DNA of 64,000 nucleotides from Archangium violaceum (GCF_016859125.1 NZ_CP069338.1:2878501-2942500), one strand, 5' to 3'; counted from the first letter of the stretch, positions 7,320-16,324 are shown. Made by a program: numbers and translations. Notes: generated from the sequence alone by a model not told the origin.

Positions 7320-9679
7320 TGAAACACCACCTCGACTCCCGGAACCGCTTCCTTGGTTTCGCTCACGGCTCTCTCCAACAGGATTCCATTCTTGGGCTTG
7401 AGGTCGCCCCCCTCGTAGATGAGGCGGACTCTCGGGACCTGCACCTCACTCCCCCCCGGGAAAAGGGACTGGAGGGGGCCTCGGCGGATATCCAGCGTTT
7501 CGCCATATTTCTGTAGGGCCTCGCTCGCGTCGGTAGTCATCTGCGCTGTGAGCTCCTTTTCCCCCATTGCCGAGAGGTCGCGGCTCTTGAAGCTGAACGT
7601 CTCCACGCGACGGGGCCGTCCGGCGAGCTCGCCCGTTTCAATGACGAGCACATCCGCGAAGCGCAGGCCCGGGCCCGGCTTCCTCACGCCCACATTCGTT
7701 TCAATGCGGGGCTTGTCGAAGTCCCCGAGGAAGCGGCGCTGCGCGCGGGGCAGCTGTGCGTCGGCCTCCAGCAGTGCCACCATGACGCGCTCGAAGGCCA
7801 GCCCCCGGGCAAACCACGCCCGCATCTGCTCGTAGGCCTCCCACGGCAGGGGGCCCTTGGCGGCCTTGCCCTCCTTCACCTCTCCCAGGCGCTTCTCGTA
7901 GTAGTCGACGTATTCGCGCCAGCGTGGGTTGCCCCGAGCCTCGGGAGGCGGGACATCGAGGGAGGGACGCTGCTTCTCCAGCACGCCCACGTCCTTGGGA
8001 AGGCGCGGACCCGTGGACTCGAGCTCCACCGCCGAGAGCTTTGCTTCCACCACCTCCCGCGTGTGGCCGGCCCCGTCGTCCACCAGCGAGGCCAGGCTGC
8101 CCGGGCGCTCCACGCCACGGGCCTCGTTGGAGGAGCGAGAGGGGCGTGCGGCTTCGTCCGCTACGGTGGCCGCCTCCCCGGTGCCTGTCCCCGCACCGCT
8201 CTTCCCGGGCGAGGGGCCTGCAGCCTCGGGACTGGCCTTGGACATCAGCGGCCGTGCCTTGGCCACATCCCCCCGGGCCTCGTATAGAGCCAGGGCGGCG
8301 TCCGCCCCGCCTACGGCGACAAAGCGGCCCGCCTCACGGCTGGCTTGTAGGTACCGGGCCAGTTCCCGCAGGCCCTCCACGCCCAGCAGCCCCTCCAATT
8401 GCCGCGCCGTGTCCTTGAGGGCCCGCAGCCGCAGTTCCATCGCCTCGAGTCCGGTGAGGAGGCTCAGCCCCATACCTGGTGCGCCTCGGGCCTCGGACAG
8501 GTAGCGCACGCCCTTGCTGCCCGTATAGAGGGCCACCAGCAGCGCCGCCGGCGCCAGCTCGCGCGTGGCCTGCTCGTACTTACCCTGTGCCAGCGACTGC
8601 GCGCCATGGCCCGTGCTGGCCAGCAGTCCGTAGAAACCCAGCGGCACGCCAAAGGTGAGGTGGTCGAAGCCGCCCAGCACCACGTCGCCGGCCGAGAAGT
8701 GCTGCGCTGCCCACCTCTTCTCCGCCTCGTCGAGGGCCTCCTGGTACTCCGGCGGCAGTTGGCCTCGTACGGTGGAGAAGGCGAAGGCTGCCCCGTCACC
8801 GCTCATCGGGGCGCTGGAGAGCGCGTCCCTGCCGGCGCGGGCAAGGCCTCGGCCCACGTCCTTCCATTCAAAGTCCCTGTCGGGCCGGGCCGTGGGTTTC
8901 AGCCCTCTCTTCTCCAGTGCCACTTGGAAGGCGGGCAGGAGTGCGAGCAGCTCCTCCAGCCGCTTGTCCTGGGCCAACAGGAAGAGAATCTCCCTCAGGT
9001 CGTCGTCATGGGCCGAGTTGACTACGAAGACGGCGAGCACCTCGGTTCTGACGGTTCCATAATCCTCGGTGGCCTCCACGAGGAAGGAGGTGCGCTTGCG
9101 GTTGAGGAGGCGGGCGGCGTCCTCGCGCGGTGTGCCCTGGGCGCCGAGGCGCACGGCGCGCCAGTCATCCAAGGACTCCACGAGGCGGGGCATGTCCACG
9201 CGCTCCTGCAGCGCGAGGAATTCCGCGGGTGAGGTGCATGTGAGGAAGGGGGCAAGGAGGGCCTCCCTGTCATCGGAGGAGAGGTCGGGCCAGCCTGGGG
9301 GCACGGCCACACCTCCGCAGGAGGGTGGACCCTGGATGGCAGTCTCCGCGCTGACCAACTCGCGGGGTGGTGCCTCGCCCGTGCTCGCCAGCGCGGCATC
9401 CGGGCCCAGTCCACGGGCGCTCCGACGGCGGTGCAGCCGCTCCTGCTCGCCTGGCTCGGCGGACGAGAGTTGCCCCGGCTCGTTTGTCTCCGTGGAAGCG
9501 AGAGGGGAGGGAGCCTCGAGTAGGGTACTGGCCTCCGTCTCTCGCAACGTAGAGAGGGGGCGCGGGCCTTCGGAGATTCTCCCGCCTGATTGCGGCGCCA
9601 GCGTGACGCAGCCAGTGGTGAGCAGCGCGGCTCCCAGCAGCAGCGACACCCACCTGTGCGCCAGGGCCTCAGCGCGCAT
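7316..9679 (-). CDS. Large lipoprotein, probable polymorphic toxin (SitA-like layout) with unassigned C-terminal domain
   Basis: The 787-residue protein has a clear lipoprotein signal: basic start, LLLGAALL, lipobox LTTGC with Cys24. A low-complexity Ser/Glu/Pro segment follows to about residue 110. A large helical region runs to about 480 and includes the hydrophobic stretches LGGFDHLTFGVPLGFYGLL and APAALLVALYTG. A charged linker (about 500-570) precedes a C-terminal domain of about 190 residues. That domain has FADVLVIETGEL and RRVETFSFKSRDLS, acidic and Lys positions that could fit a nuclease fold, but I cannot assign it. The start at 9679 overlaps the previous gene's stop by 11 bases. 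Lipid-modified toxins with variable C-termini are exchanged between myxobacteria by TraAB-dependent outer-membrane exchange; this role is inferred. Confidence 0.65.
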   Translation of the reverse strand: MRAEALAHRWVSLLLGAALLTTGCVTLAPQSGGRISEGPRPLSTLRETEASTLLEAPSPLASTETNEPGQLSSAEPGEQERLHRRRSARGLGPDAALASTGEAPPRELVSAETAIQGPPSCGGVAVPPGWPDLSSDDREALLAPFLTCTSPAEFLALQERVDMPRLVESLDDWRAVRLGAQGTPREDAARLLNRKRTSFLVEATEDYGTVRTEVLAVFVVNSAHDDDLREILFLLAQDKRLEELLALLPAFQVALEKRGLKPTARPDRDFEWKDVGRGLARAGRDALSSAPMSGDGAAFAFSTVRGQLPPEYQEALDEAEKRWAAQHFSAGDVVLGGFDHLTFGVPLGFYGLLASTGHGAQSLAQGKYEQATRELAPAALLVALYTGSKGVRYLSEARGAPGMGLSLLTGLEAMELRLRALKDTARQLEGLLGVEGLRELARYLQASREAGRFVAVGGADAALALYEARGDVAKARPLMSKASPEAAGPSPGKSGAGTGTGEAATVADEAARPSRSSNEARGVERPGSLASLVDDGAGHTREVVEAKLSAVELESTGPRLPKDVGVLEKQRPSLDVPPPEARGNPRWREYVDYYEKRLGEVKEGKAAKGPLPWEAYEQMRAWFARGLAFERVMVALLEADAQLPRAQRRFLGDFDKPRIETNVGVRKPGPGLRFADVLVIETGELAGRPRRVETFSFKSRDLSAMGEKELTAQMTTDASEALQKYGETLDIRRGPLQSLFPGGSEVQVPRVRLIYEGGDLKPKNGILLERAVSETKEAVPGVEVVFQ

Positions 9680-10995
9680 TGTCCACCCCCAGGCCCAAGG
9701 CGGCGTACGCACCTGGGTGCAGCGCCCCGGCCGCCTTCGGGTACAGCAGCGTGCCGCCCTCGGCCAACGCGTACAGCGTGTTGCCGAAGCGCCAGCGCAC
9801 CTGGCCGGAGTACAGGTGGCGTGCCCCCACCTGGCCGAGGCCGATCGCCAACCCATTCAGGGCCACCTCCACGCCGCGGTTGGCCAGCTGCACCGCAAGG
9901 CGTCCGTCCACGTCCACCCGGCTCCAGCCAAACACCTCCACGCCCAAAGAGAGGTGCAGGTGGCGTTGCAGCAGCCCACCCAGCCGCACCCCGTCCCAGG
10001 CCACCATCGCCTCGGCGTAGGTGGAATACCCGTCGGGGAAGGTGGCTTGTGCCAGAGGCAGCCCGGGAGTGCCCACCGCGCGCAGGCGCCCCAGCTCGTA
10101 GTCCGAGCCGAAGTATCCCTGGCGGAAGCCCCCGTGCTGCCTGCGCACCTCCAGCCGCAGCTTCATGTCCAGGGTGGGGGAAAGGGCGTCTGCCCCCACA
10201 CCGGCCACCGCCCCCCAGGCGCCGCCCACACCCGGGCGGTCTCCCCAGCCACCCAGCACGTGCAGCTCGAAGTCTGGGCGCACCACCACCACAGCCGTCC
10301 CGTCCAGGTGGGCTAGCGTCACCGGCGGTGACACTCCTCCGGCCCTGCCCCAGTCATGCACCGCCGACAGCCCCAGCGTGTAGCGGCCCTTTTGCCTCGG
10401 TGGGCCGGTGAAGAGGTGCTGCAAGTCCACCTCGACCTGTGCCCATGAGGCGCGCGCCCAGTACGTCCGAGGCGAAGGCCTCCACGTAGAGGGGGCCGAG
10501 GGTGCCGGTGAGGGAAGCGCCCGCCGGGTGGTAGTCCGGGTTGGCGCGGTTGGAGTAGCGCCGCACCAGGTGCCCGGAGAGGAGGCTGTAGCCCTCCAGG
10601 GCACCCACCCATAGGCCCACCGGGGAAGTATCCGAGCCGATCTTGAGGGCGTGCACCAACTGCCCCCAGTCCGAGAGGCTGTCCCAGTCCTCCCGGCGCA
10701 CCAGCCCAGCGCCCAGCTCGCCGCCTGCCAGACGCAGCCGCACCGGGGCACCCAGGTTGAGGCCGAGTGCCTCACCCCTGTCCACCACCAGCATGGGCGT
10801 CAGCTGGGCATAACCCTCTACTCCTCCCCCTCTACCGCTCGGCAGCAGCGCCAGCCCCGTGGCCTCCAGGCATGTCAGGTAGCGCCACCCTCCCACCCTG
10901 GATGCCGCGAGCAGCGCAGGCGCGGCTCCAGCGGGGGAGGCGGTCGGCCCTTCCACCTGGGACAGCAGCAGCAGCGCCAGCAGTGTGGAAATCAT
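9669..10995 (-). pseudogene. Exported beta-rich protein upstream of the toxin, frameshifted (sitB-like position)
   Basis: One protein is encoded in two frames. The first half (from 10995, signal peptide MISTLLALLLLSQ, then alternating beta-strand pattern to YVEAFASDVLGARLMG) goes out of frame near 10437-10448. The continuation in another frame starts at about QVEVDLQHLFTG and runs to the stop at 9669. Read together it is about 440 residues of outer-membrane-protein-like amphipathic strands (RRYSNRANPDYHPAG, HDWGRAGG, GGWGDRPGVGG). Either frame alone ends in low-quality sequence, so a one- or two-base indel, real or a sequencing error, is likely. It precedes the toxin gene and overlaps it, like the accessory gene of sitBAI operons. 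No family recognised. Confidence 0.7.
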
Positions 10996-11377
10996 CAGGC
11001 CCCCTGACGGAGTGCTCCCATTCTAGCAGGACGCATCGAATAGTCAGGACAACCAGGACAAGCCGGGAGAAATCTACCTTGAAAGTCGGAGTTGGCGGCC
11101 CGACTTCATAGTGTGCTTCCGTCGGCTTTCTCCATCTTTCCTGGGCTCCATGCCGAGGCGGGCCCATCACTCGGGCGCACGTCACACCAAGCGCTCGAGG
11201 TCCCCTTGCTGGTCGCAGCTCGCCTCTCCATGCCGCAGGCCGGACGAAGAGCTCTCCGAGGCAGAGTATGCTGCGGGTCCTAGCGACTGCGCGGCCGGTG
11301 GTTCAGACACGGACCCTGAACGCACCCGCGGCCCACTGGGAGTACCAGCGGGCCGCGAGGATGCGTTTGGTGCTGCA

Positions 11378-11605
11378 CGAGGCCCCCGCTCGCGCGGGGC
11401 GAATTCCGCCAAGCCACTACCGCATTCAGGCCCAGAGGTGGATCCCCGCTCACACGGGGAGGGTGCTGCAACTTGCACGCCGCACGGAGGAACCCCGGAA
11501 ACGGGGAGGGTGTTTCTGCGGTGCGCTCAAGTGGTGGACCCCCGGCAACCGGGGCAGGACACCAACAAGATCATAGACCGGTGGACCCCCATACCGGGGG
11601 AGCCA
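11378..11605 (+). repeat. Array of five degenerate palindromic repeats (CRISPR-like, no cas genes)
   Basis: Five units share the pattern GTGGA(t/c)-CCCC-loop-GGGG-AGGGTG: 11378-11405, 11438-11465, 11487-11512, 11534-11560 and 11581-11605. The second unit (GTGGATCCCCGCTCACACGG...) looks like a type I-E CRISPR repeat, and the gap to the first is 32 bases, the usual I-E spacer length. The next gaps are 21, 21 and 20 bases, which is not CRISPR-like. Unit palindromes differ mainly in the loop. No cas gene is in the window. It may be a decayed array end or a different iterated hairpin family. Flanking 10996-11377 holds no gene I can support. Confidence 0.5.
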
Positions 11606-11754
11606 GCTCGAGGACAGTAGGGTCTCAGGCAGCACGCGGCAAGAGGCGAGGGAAGTGTCCTCGCCGCAGTACGTTCAAGGTTCGCGGCCGGGCTCAGTGC
11701 AGGGGAGAACGACTGCTGCACAGCGCCAGGCACGCTGGCGCTCCGCCTGCCACC

Positions 11755-12025
11755 CTGCGCCGCTTTGGGCGCCCCGACGCCCTCTACCTCGACAACGGCT
11801 CCACCTACTCGGGCAAGGCCCTGGCCACCGCCTGCGCCCGCCTGGGCACCTCCCTGCTCCACGCCCGCCCCTATGACCCGGAGGCCCGCGGAAAGCTTGC
11901 ATCGCGACCTCGACCGGCTCGCCTCCCTGTGCTTGCAAAAGGCCGCACGTCGCAAGCGCAAGCTCGTCGACTCCGATGTCGTCCGCGAGGTCCTCGAGCG
12001 CCAGCACAGCCCCTCGCTGGCGTAG
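11755..12025 (+). pseudogene. Fused remnant of a DDE transposase and a TniB/ExeA-like ATPase
   Basis: The first half encodes a fragment of a DDE/rve transposase core (ALYLDNGSTYSGKALATAC, then HARPYDPEARGK, with the conserved Asp-Asn-Gly and Tyr-x-Pro-Glu). After about 11895 the frame changes, and the remaining 42 codons (LHRDLDRLASLCLQKA, VDSDVVREVLERQ) look like the C-terminus of the AAA ATPase that partners such transposases. Both genes have therefore lost most of their length, and a deletion joined what is left. No catalytic domain is complete and the element cannot be active. Confidence 0.68.
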
Positions 12026-12126
12026 CAGCCTCCTGCCCCGGCGAGCCACCCTCGCTCAGCTCCCGGTGGCTCGCCGCCCGGCCCATTCCATCACCCAGTG
12101 CGGTGACTCCACCCTCGCCGCGTGAC

Positions 12127-12172
12127 CATCAACAAGCGTGCTCACATCTCCATCAACAAGCCTGCGCGGTAA
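12127..12172 (+). repeat. CATCAAC-type repeats, copy B
   Basis: Two CATCAACAAG units lie 24 bases apart (12127 and 12151), directly after the transposase/ATPase remnant. The block matches 5691-5736 at 37 of 46 positions, same orientation, with TCTCCATCAACAAG identical. It probably marks the end of the decayed element. The toxin operon and the palindromic array lie between the two copies. Confidence 0.55.
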
Positions 12173-12770
12173 CAGAAGCAATCACCCAGGCGCTGGGTCG
12201 GATTGAGGAAGCAGGTGCACGGACAATCCTGGTGCGCAGACTGCAACCAGGGCCTGCGACTGATCCTGGAGAAGACACCAGAGGAAATCCGCGCATGGGC
12301 CCAGGACGCGTCGGTGCCCGTGAAGTACAAGACGGAAGTGCTCACGGTGCTCGAAGAAGAGGTGCCAGAGGCATGGGTGCCCACCCTCCCTGCGTTCATC
12401 TCCACGGCGGGGACCCTGCTCGATACGGCCGTGAGCCACGATAGCGAGGCCGCGTACTACCGCGAGCGTCTGCTCATTCTTCTGCTCAACCAGGAGCGAG
12501 TCGTCTCAACGCTCTCACCCGAAGCACGCTCCAGGTTGCACACCGTGGCACGGGGACTGCTCGCGGCAACGTCTCTCAACTGCGCCACCCGGGCGGCCAA
12601 CATGCTGGCGCAAATAGGTCGTCCTGAGGATGCGGCGCTCCTGGAGATGCACCGCCCGGCGGAGCCGATCTGGCCAGGAGCTTCGATGAGGCTGCCCACG
12701 GCGCCCTTTCGCTCGAAGCTCGCTGCCATTCCAGGAGAGCGCCATCTCCTCGGTCCCACGCCGCTCGACT
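12173..12770 (+). pseudogene. Truncated gene remnant of unknown function
   Basis: Coding-like sequence begins right after the transposon-end-like repeat, without a usable start. The first segment (EAITQALGRIEEAGARTILVRR) is in one frame; from about 12245 the better frame is the next one (GLRLILEKTPEEIRAWAQ, TEVLTVLEEEVPEAWVPTLPA, YYRERLLILLLNQERVV, SLNCATRAANMLAQIGRPEDAALLE). It then loses protein character where the conserved leader of the next gene starts. The text is helical and could be a HEAT-like or immunity-type protein. Lost start, a frameshift and lost end make it a dead fragment, probably truncated by the element on its left. Confidence 0.45.
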
Positions 12771-12797
12771 GTCCGGTTGTGCTAAACCCGTCGCCCG
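12769..12797 (+). promoter_or_regulatory. Conserved leader of the HEAT-repeat gene
   Basis: The sequence from CTGTCC through TGTGCTAAACCC up to the ATG at 12798 is repeated in front of the remnant copy at 17008-17037 with few changes. There is no Shine-Dalgarno match before the ATG, so the conserved TGTGCTAAAC may be the promoter -10 region of a transcript with a very short or absent leader. Inference from conservation between two copies. Confidence 0.35.
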
Positions 12798-15521
12798 ATG
12801 GCCACGAGCGACGAGCTGACGGCAGCAGACCTGGAGCGGTTGTCACGGGCGGAAGCGCCCGACCTCGCGGAGGCCGTCCTGGCCTTCCTCGGCCAACCCG
12901 ACAAGGTCCCCGAAAAGCGCCCCCAGGGAGCCCTCACCTTCGACGGGCTCCTCAACCTCCTGCGCCAGTCCCAGGCCCGCCACAGCGCCGAGGCCCGCCA
13001 CTCCGGCGCCCGCGACGCCTGGCAGCGCTACCTCGCCCAGAAGGACGTCCCGCTCCCCGCGCGCTTCGCCCTCGCCGACCTGCTCGTCTCCCTCTACGAG
13101 CGCAATACCAGCGCCTCCCGCGCCGCCCTCTTCGAGCTCGCTCGCCGCGCCGACCTCCGCTTCGGCCTCTGGGGCGGCCTCAAGCGCATCTACAAGCTCG
13201 CCGAGCAGCGCCACGACGCCGAGATGTTCGGCGTCCTCGCCTGGCGCTTCGACACCGAGCGCTCCAACGCCTACCGCACCCGCGACGTCTCCAAGGGCAC
13301 CCTCACCTATCTCCAGCGCCGCGCCTGGCGCTACCTGCGCCAGCTCGGCCAGGCAGTCCCCGAGCTCTATCCCCAGTTCGCCGTCGAGGTGCTCCGCCAC
13401 TACGAGCCCGATACCTCGTGGCGCTCGTGCTGGGTCTCCAACCACATCTGGGCCCACGAGACGGACAGCTACCACGCCGACTCCTTCCCCATCGAGCCCC
13501 CCAGCGACATGGTGAAGAAGCGCGCCTTCCCCGATGCATGGAAGCGCTCGCCCGATGCCCTCATGCGGCTGCTCGACACCTGCCAGTCGGATCCCGCCGC
13601 CCGCTTCGCCATCCAGGGCCTGCGCAAGGATTTCCCAGACGTCCTGCGCAACAACGTCACCCCCGCCTGGCTCGACAGGCTCGCCCGCCGCCCCCTCGCC
13701 AGCGCCCACGAGTTCCTCGTCGACACCCTCCAGGGCTCGCCCGAGTTCCACCAGGGCAAGCTGCGCGAGCTCGGGCTCCACGAGGCGGTGCTCGCGCTGC
13801 TCGTGTCCCCGAGCAACAAGGCCCGCGCCTACGCCATCGAGTACGCCCGCGCCCACGCGCAGGACCTCCCCGCCGAGCGCCTCGCCGAGCTGCTCGAGAG
13901 CGACTCCTCCGACGTGAAGGCCTTCGCCGCCGCCGTGCTCGAGAAGCGAAACCCGCGCGAGCTCGGCCCGGACTTCCTCGGCCGGCTGCTCGTCCACAGG
14001 CAGACCGCGAAGTTCGCCGCCAAGGCGCTCGAGCAGAGCTTCGACCGCGCCGAGCTCACCCAGAAGTTCCTCTTCGACATGCTCTTCGGCGAGCAGGAGC
14101 AGCTCCAGTGGGCGGCGAAGTACCTCAAGTCCAAATACGGCAAGGGCGAGCTGCCCGTGTCCTTCTGGAAGGCCCTGCTCGATGACGAGCGCCTGGAGGA
14201 GTACGGCAGCGACGTGGAGGAGCTGGCCCTCGAGTCGCTCGGGGCCTTCAAGCCCGCGGACATCGGCGCCGACTGGCTGCTCGACCGCTCCATCCACCCG
14301 AGCTTCGGCGACACCGTCTCCGGCTGGCTCACCGAGGCCGACGCCCTGCCCGGCCTCGACGTGGAGCGCGTGAAGGGGCTCGTCTTCAACGCGAAGTACC
14401 GCGAGGTGGCGCTGAAGCTGCTCGGCAACCGCAAGCTCTTCGCCCCGCGCGACATGGGCATTCCCTGGTTGCTGGCGCTCGCCCGGCGCGCGGACCCGAC
14501 CCTGCACCAGTTCGCCCACCGCTACCTGCTGGAGAACGTGGTGCCCGCGGACTTCAGCGAGTCCGGTGATGCCAACGCGGGCCTGGAGCGCCTCTTCGAG
14601 CTGGCGCTCGGCTCGAAGCAGCCCGCGCCCGTGCGCGCCTTCGCGCAGACGTACCTGCGCTGCCACCACCCCGTCATCGGCCCCGAGCAGCCCGAGTCCA
14701 GATCCTACCAGCTCAAGCCCCGGGCGCCGCGCAACGCGTACACCCCCGAGCGCCTCTGGTCCGCCCTCTTCGATGCCCGCGACGACGTGCGCCACTTCGC
14801 CCTCGCCGTGACGCGCGTGGAGCTGCGCGCCTGGGGCTGGCACACCCGCGTGTACGAGCTCGCCGAGGCCAACGCCAAGGAGGTGCGCAACCTCGCCTAT
14901 GACGCCCTGCTCGACGCGGGCGAGGAGAGCGCCGACAAGCGCCGCACCCTCACCCCCGACGAGTTGGATGCCGTGAAGGTGTTCACCCTCACCGAGAGCA
15001 CCAAGCGCTCCACCCGCGAGGTGGCCGTGGAGCTCATCCGCCGCCACTATGCGCGCCTGGGCGGGCCCGAGCGTCTCGCCTGGCTCATGGAGAGCGCCGA
15101 CCGAGAGGTGGGCCTTTTCGCCATCCGCCTCCTCTGGGAGAAGCACCGCCCGCTCCACCTGCCCGAGGGGTGGAAGCCCTCGGGGGCCACGGAGTCTCCG
15201 GTGGGCGCCACCGAGCGCTTCGCCAACGTGGAGGCCCTGCGCACCTTCTTGCGCCGCATGCTCTTCGGCCTGCCGCCGGGGCGCACCAAGGAGGCCCGCG
15301 AGGGCAACGTGGCCCGGAGGGTCTCGGCCAGCGAGGCCAAGCGCCGCGTGATTGAACTGGTGAGGGATTTGGGACTGGAGGACGAGAGCTTCGCCCGCGT
15401 CGTCGCCCCCGTGCTCGGTGAGTTCACCGGCTCGTTGGCGAAGGGGGAGTGGCAGAGCTGCCTGGCCTCGCTGGTGAGGCTGCGCGCGGCGCACCCCGGC
15501 GTGGAGCTCGGAGGATTCTGA
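12798..15521 (+). CDS. HEAT/ARM-like alpha-solenoid protein, first gene of the retron-associated set
   Basis: The 907-residue protein has no signal peptide or membrane segment. It is made almost wholly of helical repeats of 35-45 residues, for example KRAFPDAWKRSPDALMRLLD, LGPDFLGRLLVHRQTAKFAAKAL and PERLWSALFDARDDVRHFALAV. A block near residue 160 (LTYLQRRAWRYLRQLG, YPQFAVEVLRHYEPD) resembles the solenoid proteins found with WGR and SWIM proteins in bacterial conflict systems. No enzymatic motif is visible, so a scaffold role is likely. Its 3' end (RAAHPGVELGGF) and the following CGTATGG show that it was once directly followed by the WD40/HEAT gene now 1.6 kb away. It probably works with the next two large genes and the retron; that is inferred from order and from the duplicated gene ends. 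Confidence 0.8.
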   Translation: MATSDELTAADLERLSRAEAPDLAEAVLAFLGQPDKVPEKRPQGALTFDGLLNLLRQSQARHSAEARHSGARDAWQRYLAQKDVPLPARFALADLLVSLYERNTSASRAALFELARRADLRFGLWGGLKRIYKLAEQRHDAEMFGVLAWRFDTERSNAYRTRDVSKGTLTYLQRRAWRYLRQLGQAVPELYPQFAVEVLRHYEPDTSWRSCWVSNHIWAHETDSYHADSFPIEPPSDMVKKRAFPDAWKRSPDALMRLLDTCQSDPAARFAIQGLRKDFPDVLRNNVTPAWLDRLARRPLASAHEFLVDTLQGSPEFHQGKLRELGLHEAVLALLVSPSNKARAYAIEYARAHAQDLPAERLAELLESDSSDVKAFAAAVLEKRNPRELGPDFLGRLLVHRQTAKFAAKALEQSFDRAELTQKFLFDMLFGEQEQLQWAAKYLKSKYGKGELPVSFWKALLDDERLEEYGSDVEELALESLGAFKPADIGADWLLDRSIHPSFGDTVSGWLTEADALPGLDVERVKGLVFNAKYREVALKLLGNRKLFAPRDMGIPWLLALARRADPTLHQFAHRYLLENVVPADFSESGDANAGLERLFELALGSKQPAPVRAFAQTYLRCHHPVIGPEQPESRSYQLKPRAPRNAYTPERLWSALFDARDDVRHFALAVTRVELRAWGWHTRVYELAEANAKEVRNLAYDALLDAGEESADKRRTLTPDELDAVKVFTLTESTKRSTREVAVELIRRHYARLGGPERLAWLMESADREVGLFAIRLLWEKHRPLHLPEGWKPSGATESPVGATERFANVEALRTFLRRMLFGLPPGRTKEAREGNVARRVSASEAKRRVIELVRDLGLEDESFARVVAPVLGEFTGSLAKGEWQSCLASLVRLRAAHPGVELGGF

Positions 15522-15528
15522 CGTATGG
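15489..15528 (+). repeat. 40-bp direct repeat, copy 1 (end of the HEAT gene plus start codon of the next)
   Basis: Bases 15489-15528 match 17089-17128 at 38 of 40 positions. The block covers the last ten codons of the HEAT gene, its TGA, and CGTATGG, the last part being the severed start codon of the WD40/HEAT gene. The homology stops right after ATGG. It marks the left edge of a 1.5-kb insertion. Confidence 0.85.
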
Positions 15529-15544
15529 TCCACCCCGAGGGAGC

Positions 15545-16303
15545 ATGTCCATGAGCGGCGCGCTCCCGCCTCTCGTGACGGTGGGCTTCATGCTGGCGGT
15601 GGGTTGCGCCACCTCGCCCTCACTGAACACCTCTGCCCAGCAGCAAAGAGTCGCCCGAGGCCCCTGGTCCGAGGTGCCCGCCATCGAAATGCCCACGGGG
15701 GACACCTCCATCCCCATCGACCTGCTCCGGGACGTGGCCGATGCGCTCCTCGAGCGTCCTGGAGCCAAGGTCTGTGACCCGATGACGAAGCGCCCCATCG
15801 TGGGATTGTCCACCGAGTATTGCTCGACGGTCTATGTCGCTGGCGACCACGATTCACTTTCCTGGCGTGTGACAGAGCCCATCCAGGGAAGCCACAATTC
15901 ATGCCTCCCTCGCTTCGCGGTGAAGGACGACGACCATCCAGCCTCGCAGGTATGGGTCGTGGGATACATCCACAACCATCCGTGTGGTGCGCCTCCCTCC
16001 TCGCGAGACATCAGAGTCTGGCCGACAGATGCGTTCGACCCCTCTGTGGCCATGGCGGAAGTCCGTCTGATTCCAGGCAACCCGGCTCCGGCTACCTACA
16101 AAGACACAGGCATCGAGATGGCCTCGGCGCTGGTCGCGGAGCATCAGGGTGGGACACGTCTCTATCTGCGCTACTTCCCAACGGGCGAACTCCAGCAGTG
16201 GAGCGCGGCAAAGACTGGCTGGGTCACCCTCGGCCGCTGTACTCCAGGCACAGAGGGGCGCCCGCCCCAATGCGATCAACCTCTGCGGCTGCTGCATGAG
16301 TAG
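15545..16303 (+). CDS. Lipoprotein with a JAMM (JAB/MPN) metalloprotease motif
   Basis: The 252-residue protein has a lipoprotein signal (LVTVGFMLAVGC), so it is expected to be anchored in an envelope membrane. About residues 135-160 carry the JAMM signature: WVVGYIHNHPCGAPPSSRDI, giving H143-x-H145-P and S152-x2-D155, the zinc-binding pattern of JAB/MPN+ isopeptidases and related amidases. Flanking Cys residues (CSTVY, SCLPRF, RCTPG, CDQ) suggest disulphides. An exported JAMM protein is uncommon, as most act in the cytoplasm. It is the first of two genes inserted between the HEAT and WD40/HEAT genes. ATG 15545 has GAGGGA upstream; the ATG two codons later is equally possible. A role as a toxin effector is conceivable but not shown. 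Confidence 0.7.
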   Translation: MSMSGALPPLVTVGFMLAVGCATSPSLNTSAQQQRVARGPWSEVPAIEMPTGDTSIPIDLLRDVADALLERPGAKVCDPMTKRPIVGLSTEYCSTVYVAGDHDSLSWRVTEPIQGSHNSCLPRFAVKDDDHPASQVWVVGYIHNHPCGAPPSSRDIRVWPTDAFDPSVAMAEVRLIPGNPAPATYKDTGIEMASALVAEHQGGTRLYLRYFPTGELQQWSAAKTGWVTLGRCTPGTEGRPPQCDQPLRLLHE

Positions 16304-16324
16304 ACGCCAGTCCAGGAGAGAGAA

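Noticed and set aside
11378-11605. An intact CRISPR array.
   Set aside because: Only one gap has a normal spacer length, units vary in length, and no cas gene is in the window. Reported as a repeat array instead.
11111-11620. A 169-codon open frame through the palindromic repeats.
   Set aside because: Its repeated PR/GE-type residues are just translated palindromes and it has no ribosome site.
12203-14185. A 660-codon open frame starting before the HEAT gene and running into it.
   Set aside because: Only its first part (to about 12770) looks like protein; the rest is out of frame with the well-supported HEAT gene.
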